A stretch of DNA of 64,000 nucleotides from Epiperipatus broadwayi (taxonomy: Eukaryota > Onychophora > Udeonychophora > Euonychophora > Peripatidae): assembly GCA_028023455.1 (NCBI GenBank), contig JAQFVV010000151.1, positions 2,789,097 to 2,853,096 of the forward strand, in the 5' to 3' direction. Of this stretch, positions 56,698-64,000 are shown piece after piece (within the stretch, counting starts at the first letter, position 1; each line of letters starts with the position of its first letter). The notes below the pieces were generated by a model. That model was not told the DNA's origin, did not search any database, and was given only the letters and a program-made list of their open reading frames with translations. A program made the translations under genes and the position numbers.

Positions 56698-58395
56698 TGT
56701 AAAGGAAACCTGATGATCGAAAAGCTTAAACTTCCCTTTTATATAGATATAATGGGGAATTCTTATAATTCAAGATCGCCCACTTTCCGCTACTGCAAGC
56801 AGAGAGAAAATACGGATATAAACAAGTCTATATCTGCACTTGACCGAACCTGTATGCTATACGGGTATAGTCCCAGGTTATATTTCCCGGTCAACTTTCT
56901 CCCGACTGCTGTAAGATTTAACAGAGTTACAGCGCTTGGATAATTATAAATTTAATGGGATCAAATACTGCACCACTAGCTTCACATGTTAATTAAGTAC
57001 TCAAATGCATAATAATTATTCCCAACCCTAAGATTATATTATTTTTTGGAAGTGGCGAAGAAAGAGATGAAACAGATTTTACATAAATAAAAGATATTTA
57101 ATACAATAAATTATAATAAAAGAAACACTCTAAATTATGACACTCAATATAAAAAAACAGATTATGCTATAATACTACAAAAAAAAAAAAAAAATACAAT
57201 AGAAGATTCTATAAATGATTGCAATCTGTGGAAATAACTTATCCCTTTATAGTCATTTCAAATATTCAGAGTCTAATTAATGTCTATCTCATTATATGTG
57301 GGATTGGCAATTGCATTAAATTTAAAGGTATGTGCACATAATTATATAAAATGTCTTATTCATAATTACCTAGGTGATAAAGTCTTCGAATAAACTTGGC
57401 ATCTTGCTGACCATCCCATGGAATTTTTCCACTTCTTTAGTAGGGAATGGTCGCTCTCTGGTTAGATTTGATTGTTGGGACTCCTCTGTATTGTGGGCAT
57501 CAAGGCAAGGCAAACACGAACTCTTCGGCAGGCACTACGTCGGCAGTTGTTACATCGAGACGCGAACCATTATAGCATGGAAGTCTGGATCGACCGGCGA
57601 TCGCGACTGGCTCTTAGCCACACATCCTCGAAGCTTCCCTTATGTTATAGTTTGTCTTCATGTTCCCAAAATTTAACTTTTCATGTCTGCTTTCTATTTA
57701 TATTTGTCTGCTTCTTATCAGAGCAGTGTCTTCACTCAAGTCTCGACCAATACTATTTTCAATTAATTAATTAATGTTCTTTATTTTCCAAATTCCTTCC
57801 TTATCTTGATCTCTTGCTGGGTTTTTTTTTATTTCACACCTTTTTACTTTAAAAATGCTTTCAACAACTTATACAAAATTACTTTCAATTTGATACAATT
57901 TTATAATATAATATTTTACATTTATTTCTCAATCATTTTCTTTAAATAAATTATTTCATTTTGACATGAAATAAACCTTACTCTCTTTATTCATACATTC
58001 ACATATGCATTTCATTTTCGTCAAAATGTGTAATTTTAAGAACAGATCTTTATCTTTCGTTGCATTCTAAATTTTACTTATATATTATTTAAACTCCCCA
58101 ACTATCATTAAGTTTCTCTTTATTTATATTTCCTTTCTCATTTTTTTAATCTTACATTAAACACATGATATCGATATTTTTTAACCTTAATATTTCTATT
58201 CTTTCTAAAATTTGAACTTTGGAGGGTAAAAGATAAGAATCGTTTCGATTCTAATTCCCTCTCTTTTTTACTTAAACATTTCTTTGTTTTGTAAATTTTG
58301 TTAAACTCACTTTTTTTATACCCCAAGCACAATATTTAACATTCTTTAAATGTTAAATATCTATATGTGTGACCACAGTATGTGCGATCATCACA
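56698..58395 (-). repeat. 3' LTR (left-hand repeat)
   Basis: On the minus strand it begins TGTGATGATCGCACATACTG and ends GGTTTCCTTTACA. It has an extra segment (CCACAGTATGTGCGA, about 58372-58386) relative to the other LTR. Open frames of about 100 codons on the plus strand (57374-57676) recur in the other LTR but have no recognisable domain and no selection evidence. Confidence 0.88.
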
Positions 58396-60708
58396 TTACA
58401 CCATTCCCCTCCTTTAAAATTTTTTCTTAAAAATTTTTTTAATTTACTGCACTTCAAGCTAGATGCTCCTAACTACTATTAGAACCTTTTCATATACATG
58501 CACTCCTAATATGATTTAGTGATGAGATTATTTCTAGAGAGGCGACCAGGCAAATTACATCCCTACTCTGATGACCCAACCAGCATTACTAAACCGATTT
58601 AATCTCGCTATAACATTACATGAGTTTGATTTCTGCCTCCTACTTGTATATACAGGTTCGAGTCCACAGGATATCTCTGTGACTCGATTAAACCTGTTCA
58701 TACCTCACACTTTACAAATGATAACCCTCTGAGTGACAACTCTGGTCACTATTACCGAGGTGGGTTGGGAGGCTGGCATCTTTTTGTCCAGCTCATCCAT
58801 GAGCTCAGAATATTTTACTGATAACTAGTATTTTTTATAAAGGGGTTCTTTCCCCATAGATTGGTTTCTAAACCATTGACTCACGATATTTGTCAAATAT
58901 CTAACTGGAAATCTTAATCCAGTGAGTCATTATGAGAAGGGGATCTCTGTCCCTGTCTTCTCTATATAATAAGATTTGATGACCGCAGAACACACATGAA
59001 TGCATAACAGAGAAGGCTTACCATATACTGCTAAGATCCATCTACAAATATCTAAACCTACACACCTTCAGCCTCAATCTACGATCTCACACTCCTATCT
59101 ATTTGATGCTCTGTCTTAGTTCGGATCCCTTTATACTGTTTTGCCATTTAGGCTCATTCTTTCTTTATATTATCATGATCAATACTAAAGTCCATTCTCC
59201 ATTACTCTTGATCCAATTCCATTTCCAATCTGGTATCAGTGAATCCTTCCTTTATTGGTGATTACAATTAGGTTTTATCTGGTGGTTGTCTTTCTCTATT
59301 GACAATCATCTCTGCCTCCTCTGGGATGCGGATTTTGATCCCTAAGTTCTCGGTCTTCAGTCCTGTCAAATGGACGCTTACATTCCGTTTATAAATTTCG
59401 ATCACTTTAAGGTTACGGTTGTTTTAAAACAAAATCATACACACATATATTTTTTTAACGGACTAACTTCCTTCGTTACACACACTATGTAATTTATATT
59501 GTCTCTTTACTATTTTAAAATCATAGAGATATATTTCCTTCCATTTTACAGGTATACTTCGTTGTACAGCCTATTTTAGCAATTTATTGATCAAGTTATC
59601 CTCACGATTATTTCTAAAATCATACACATCTATTTCCTCAACTTAATTAATATACTTCGTTATACTTACTACGTTTTGTAATTTATCGATTACTTTCTTT
59701 TCTCGAATCTTTAAAATCATACGTATATATTTTTCTTCAACCTAACAAATACACTCGAACATTTTTATCATTAGAAATATTTTATTTTCAGCTTAACTGG
59801 GATACGTTATTATAAATTCACACATATATCTTTTCAACTTCGTTACATATGCGATTATTCTAAAGTCCAACATATATATTTCTTCACTTAATTTAGTTCT
59901 GCGACTATTTTAATTATTTATCATTTAAAATATTTTATTTTCAGCTTGACTGAGACACGCTATTATTAACTCACACATGTTTTTCCCACTTCGCTTAGAT
60001 ACGCAATTATTCTGGAGTCCGACATATATTTCTTTTTCAACTTAACTGAGATACGCGAATATTTTCGAATTTATCATTTATGATTAAAATCTTACTAAAA
60101 CTGTTTTATTCCTTTTAACTTAACTACTTTATTTTTCGTTACAACAATTACATCTAGATAATCTATGTTTGCTCGCTATCATTATATTTGAATACACTTT
60201 ATTATTACGATTATGAATTCATACACACATTTATTTATTTTTAACTTAACTGGATTATGCGACTATCTTTATTACTTAGCATTAAAACTTTCGTGAAACT
60301 GTGTTTTATTCCTTTTTTCTCTTTTCTGAAACGATTTATATTTCATTACCAGCAATTATTTGAGATAATCAATTCTTTGTTCGTGGCGATTATATTGAAA
60401 TATTTCTAGTCTTTTATTAAATACGTCACAACGCATTTCAAAACTTTCTTAATATTAAAATTTTCCCTTCTTTCTATTCTTTGTACACACTTGACGATGA
60501 AACACATATATGAAGTATTATAAAGCAAAAAATTTATCCCCTTCGTCTTCGCTTCTAACCACTCTGATTTACAACGCGAATTTTATATATTTTAAAAACA
60601 CATATATATATTTTATTTTAGAAAATATTTACGTTATCTTATAACATTAATTCAACACGTGATCACTAATTGCACAGCAATAGAAATCCCGGACTCTGGC
60701 CCCCAAAA
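58396..60708 (-). other. LTR element interior without coding capacity
   Basis: A polypurine tract (minus strand) lies at 58401-58416 and a putative primer-binding site at 60691-60705. 58480-59380 is more balanced in composition and may derive from an old gag-like region, with short minus-strand frames around 58700-58820 only. 59440-60330 is made of degenerate head-to-tail units of about 90-100 bases, each with CATA-ATATATTT-CTTCAACTTAACT and a TACTTCGTTA or TACGC element. Confidence 0.7.
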
Positions 60709-62384
60709 TGTAATGGAAACCCACGATAGAAAGGCTTAAACTTCCCTTTTATATAGATATAATGGGGAATTCTTATAATTCAAGATCGCCCACTTTCCGC
60801 TACCGCAAGCAGAGAGAAAATACGGACATAAACGAGTCTATATCCGCACTTGACCGAACCTATATGGTATACGGGTATAGTCCCAGGTTATATTTCCCGG
60901 TCAACCTTCTCCCGACTGCTGTAAGATTTAAGAGTTACAGCGATTGGATAATTATAAATTTAATGGGATCAAATACTGCACCACTAGCTTCACGTGTTAA
61001 TTAAGTACTCAAATGCATAATAATTATTCCCAACCCTAAGATTATATTATTTTTTGGAAGTGGCGGAGACGAAACAGATTTTACTTAAATAAAAGATATT
61101 TAATACAATAAATTATAATAAAAGAAACACTCTAAATTATGACACTCAATATAAAAAAACAGATTATGCTATAATACTACAAAAAAAAAAAAAAAATACA
61201 ATAGAAGATTCTATAAATGATTGCAATCCGTGGAAATAACTTATCCCTTTATAGTCATTTCAAATATTCAAAGAGTCTAATTAATGTCTATCTCATTATA
61301 TGTGGGATTGGCAATTGCATTAAATTTAAAGGTATGTGCACATAATTATATAAAATGTCTTATTCATAATTACCTAGGTGATAAAGTCTTCGAATAAACT
61401 TGGCGTCTTGCTGACCATCCCATGGAATTTTTCCACTTCTTTAGTAGGGAACGGTCGCTCTCTGGTTAGATTTGATTGTTGGGACTCCTACGTATTGTGG
61501 GCATCAAGGCAAGGCAAACATGAACTCTTCGGCAGGCGCTACATCGGCAGTTGTTACATCGAGACGCGAACCATTATAGCACGGAAGTCTGGATCGACCG
61601 GCGATCGCGACTGGCTCTTAGCCATACATCCTCGAAGCTTCCCTTATGTTATAGTTTGTCTTCATGTTCCCAAAATTTAACTTTTCATGTCTGGTTTCTA
61701 TTTATATTTGTCTGCTTCTTATCAGAGCAGTGTCTTCACTCAAGTCTCAACCAATACTGTTTTCAATTAATTAATTAATATTCTTTATTTTCCAAATTCC
61801 TTCCTTATCTTGATCTCTTGCTGGGTTTTTTTTTATTTCACACCTTTTTACTTTAAAAATGCTTTCAACAACTTATACAAAATTACTTTCAATTTGATAC
61901 AATTTTATAATATAATATTTTACATTTATTTCTCAATCATTTTCTTTAAATAAATTATTTCATTTTGACATGAAATAAACCTTACTCTCTTTATTCATAC
62001 ATTCACATATGCATTTCATTTTCGTCAAAATGTGTAATTTTAAGAACAGATCTTTATCTTTCGTTGCATTTTAAATTTTACTTATATATTATTTAAACTC
62101 CCCAACTATCATTAAGTTTCTCTTTATTTATATTTCCTTTCTCATTTTTTTAATCTTACATTAAACACATGATATCGATATTTTTTAACCTTAATATTTC
62201 TATTCTTTCTAAAATTTGAACTTTGGAGGGTAAAAGATAAGAATCGTTTCGATTCTAATTCCCTCTCTTTTTTACTTAAACATTTCTTTGTTTTGTAAAT
62301 TTTGTTAAACTCACTTTTTTTATACCCCAAGCACAATATTTAACATTCTTTAAATGTTAAATATCTATATGTGTGATCATCACA
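60709..62384 (-). repeat. 5' LTR (right-hand repeat)
   Basis: On the minus strand it begins TGTGATGATCACACATATAG and ends GGTTTCCATTACA. Compared with its partner it has small indels (shorter AGAGATG region near 61065, shorter TG-end) and scattered substitutions. The promoter for minus-strand transcription would lie here but no clear TATA-initiator pair was fixed. Confidence 0.88.
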
Positions 62385-62389
62385 ATATA

Positions 62390-63300
62390 TATATAGAGTG
62401 TTTTTGAAATTCCAGCAGTATTACATTAAAGTTGAATAAAATTAGAAAAGAATGGTGTCCAACACACACGCACACACATAGGATTTAAATTAACTCTGAT
62501 TTAATGCATTACTTAAAATCACCACTTATGATTTTTTGCAAAATTTCTTAAGGTAAGCATGTATTTCTAAGTTCTATTTCTGAAAGAAGCTTACTGCATG
62601 GTAAATATTACTAATACCATTAAATTGTTCCACTCTGAGTGACATATAAATATACATGTGCATATAATTGACAAAGAAAAGAAAGATTGAAAGAATGCAA
62701 TAATAAAGAGTCTATTGTCAATGCATTCAAATTATTTTTTAAAAAAAATGCTGAAAGATTCAAATATCTTGAGCTTTTTCCAATTTTCAAACTTAATAAT
62801 AAAGACTATAATTTATGAACATTTAATTTAAAGAAATTAGAAAAAAACACACATTTGTCTATGAGAATAAATTCAAGTTCTATTTTTCTGCTTTAACTTA
62901 TTCTTTTTTCTTGTTTTTTTTATTTAACATGTATTTAACACACACACACACACTACAAATTATTATTTTATTAATTTGGTCAGAGCAAGTTTACTGTTAA
63001 ATAAATAATTATTAATAGGTTTTACTACAGTTGATGTTTTTCTGTAAGATTAAAAGTTTTATTTTACCCTTTCTTAATCATGAAATTATATGTATTAAAA
63101 TCATGTAAAAGAGTTGCCAAAATTGTTCATAATAAACAATTATTTGTCTCAGGAGAAATTCAAATTGTATTTTTCCTGCATTAAATAAGTCACTTTAACT
63201 AAAAATTCAACTTTATTTTTTTTGTTTGTTTAATATTTATATCCAGGATTTTGACTTATCATTTTATATATATGTAGAACAGATCATTATTTTTGAATTT
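62390..63300. other. AT-rich stretch with CA microsatellites
   Basis: Short (CA)n runs lie at 62463-62477 and 62939-62953. Two segments, about 62825-62905 and 63130-63200, look like diverged direct copies (TTTGTCT-GAGAA--AATTCAA--T). No gene is seen. Confidence 0.4.
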
Positions 63301-63310
63301 GCAACTTTAT

Positions 63311-63567
63311 ATATATCATCATCATCAACCATTATCAATCCACTGCAGGATGAAGGTCTCTCCAAGTTCAATCCATCTTCTCCGATCTTTAACTTCTCAT
63401 CTCCACATCACTCCTGCACACTTTCTTATTTTATCCATCTATCTCACATGCGGTCTCTTCCTGGGTCTTTTAAAATCTCTTGGAATCCAGTTTAAGATTT
63501 CAATTGTCCATCTATTATCATCTCTTTTAGCAATATGTCCAGCCCAACTCCACTTCAATCTTTTAAT
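63311..63567 (-). mobile_element. 5'-truncated RTE LINE 3' end
   Basis: It matches the last 240 bases of the LINE at 46990-47230. The minus-strand frame encodes WSWAGHIAKRDDNRW and EILNWIPRD, then RPRKRPHVRW, the conserved RTE C-terminus, and the copy ends in the same TGATGATGATG tail (63313-63327). Here the Trp codon is intact where the 47-kb copy has TGA. It is bounded on both sides by ATATAT runs. Confidence 0.9.
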
Positions 63568-63569
63568 AT

Positions 63570-64000
63570 ATATATATATTATCAAAAACATTGGAATTCC
63601 ATTTGCATAGATTTTATTTTTATGATTTGGTCTCATTAGTGCAGCTCATCTTCAGGATACTAACATCCATCCATGTTCACATGATTGTATATTAATGTTG
63701 GTTGGTATATGTTAATATTCCTGAAAATGACATATATAAGGAGTTAAAACATTAGGAATAAAATTTATGTAAGTAAAATGTCAGTGTTATTCATAACAGA
63801 TAACAAAAAAGTGCAATCAGAAATAATACATTAAAAATACCACTGAAATAGAAGTAAATCAATAGATTATGAGTCAATAGATTGCAGTAAAAAAGAGAAA
63901 TTAATGAAAATTAAATATATATAATTCAGGAGAGATCATGTGAAATAGTGATCATGTGATGAGAGATCATACACATACTTTATATATATAATCAGTGTGC
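63570..64000. other. AT-rich window edge
   Basis: AGTGATCATGTGATGAGAG at 63941-63963 resembles a B11 terminus. Nothing else is supported. Confidence 0.35.

Larger units (their letters stand above)
56698..62384 (-). mobile_element. Non-autonomous LTR retrotransposon, 5.7 kb
   Basis: Two direct repeats of about 1.7 kb (56698-58395 and 60709-62384) flank a 2.3-kb interior. The repeats begin TGTAA and end CACA on the plus strand, so they have TG...CA ends on either strand. Orientation is set by the primer and polypurine signals: on the minus strand, TTTTGGGGGCCAGAGTCC follows the right-hand repeat (primer site beginning TGG) and AAAGGAGGGGAATGG precedes the left-hand repeat (polypurine tract). 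The repeats differ at only a few percent of positions by eye. The interior has no gag, protease, RT or integrase, so it depends on a helper. Flanking ATAT fits a 4-bp target duplication but lies in (AT)n. Confidence 0.88.

Noticed and set aside
57374-57676. Protein-coding gene repeated at 61378-61680
   Set aside because: Both copies lie inside the LTRs, antisense to the element, with no recognisable domain; conservation is explained by LTR identity.
58138-58332. Identical 64-codon minus-strand frames in both LTRs
   Set aside because: Lysine-rich and low-complexity, at the start of the LTR; identity follows from recent LTR duplication.
40800-64000. Downstream exon of the CHH/ITP-like gene
   Set aside because: I looked for a short exon with the last two cysteines (C-F/Y ... 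C-L) after an acceptor site and found none that was convincing; it may lie beyond the window.

Overview
This is an AT-rich, repeat-dense eukaryotic window. It has introns, polypyrimidine tracts, poly(A)-tailed SINEs, an RTE-type LINE, Penelope-like fragments and an LTR retroelement, and no bacterial-type gene organisation. The one confident host gene is the first coding exon of a crustacean hyperglycemic hormone / ion transport peptide (CHH/ITP) family secreted peptide at 40575-40795. That family belongs to ecdysozoans, so the source is most likely an arthropod. The peptide is too divergent, and only one exon is present, so I cannot name the group.

Layout. 0-0.4 kb: a candidate TATA promoter and short leader exon. 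0.4-16 kb: foldback repeats, tRNA-Gly-derived SINEs, a head-to-head pair of Penelope GIY-YIG nuclease fragments next to a hammerhead-like motif (11.2-11.7 kb), and a second foldback carrying hammerhead cores (14.8-15.1 kb). 17.1-18.4 kb: an RTE LINE fragment split by a younger insertion. 21.3-22.6 kb: a poly(A) retrocopy inserted into an older LINE 3' end. 25.0-25.6 kb: the C-terminal zinc-knuckle region of another LINE. 26.6 kb: a third Penelope endonuclease fragment. 29.5 kb: a hAT-type TTF zinc-finger fragment. 31-36 kb: nested foldback and 11-bp-TSD repeats. 37.1-38.4 kb: a degenerate Penelope reverse transcriptase. 40.2-40.8 kb: promoter, leader exon and first coding exon of the CHH/ITP-like gene. 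42.9-43.3 kb: a large foldback. 47.0-50.2 kb: a nearly full-length but frameshifted RTE LINE. 51.1 kb: a possible piggyBac scrap. 56.7-62.4 kb: a non-autonomous LTR retroelement with 1.7-kb LTRs, lying on the minus strand. 63.3 kb: a truncated copy of the same RTE LINE.

How the parts relate. The hormone-like gene is the only clear host function. The rest is a layered mobile-element landscape. The RTE LINE family (three copies here) or another LINE probably supplies the machinery that moved the short SINEs and the retrocopy, which carry target-site duplications of 8-15 bp. Penelope-like elements are present as reverse transcriptase and GIY-YIG fragments, and hammerhead-like cores occur in nearby repeats, as expected for that class. 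The most unusual aspects are the number of long foldbacks, the tRNA-Gly SINE with a lengthened acceptor stem and shifting anticodons, and hammerhead cores with a covarying stem II.
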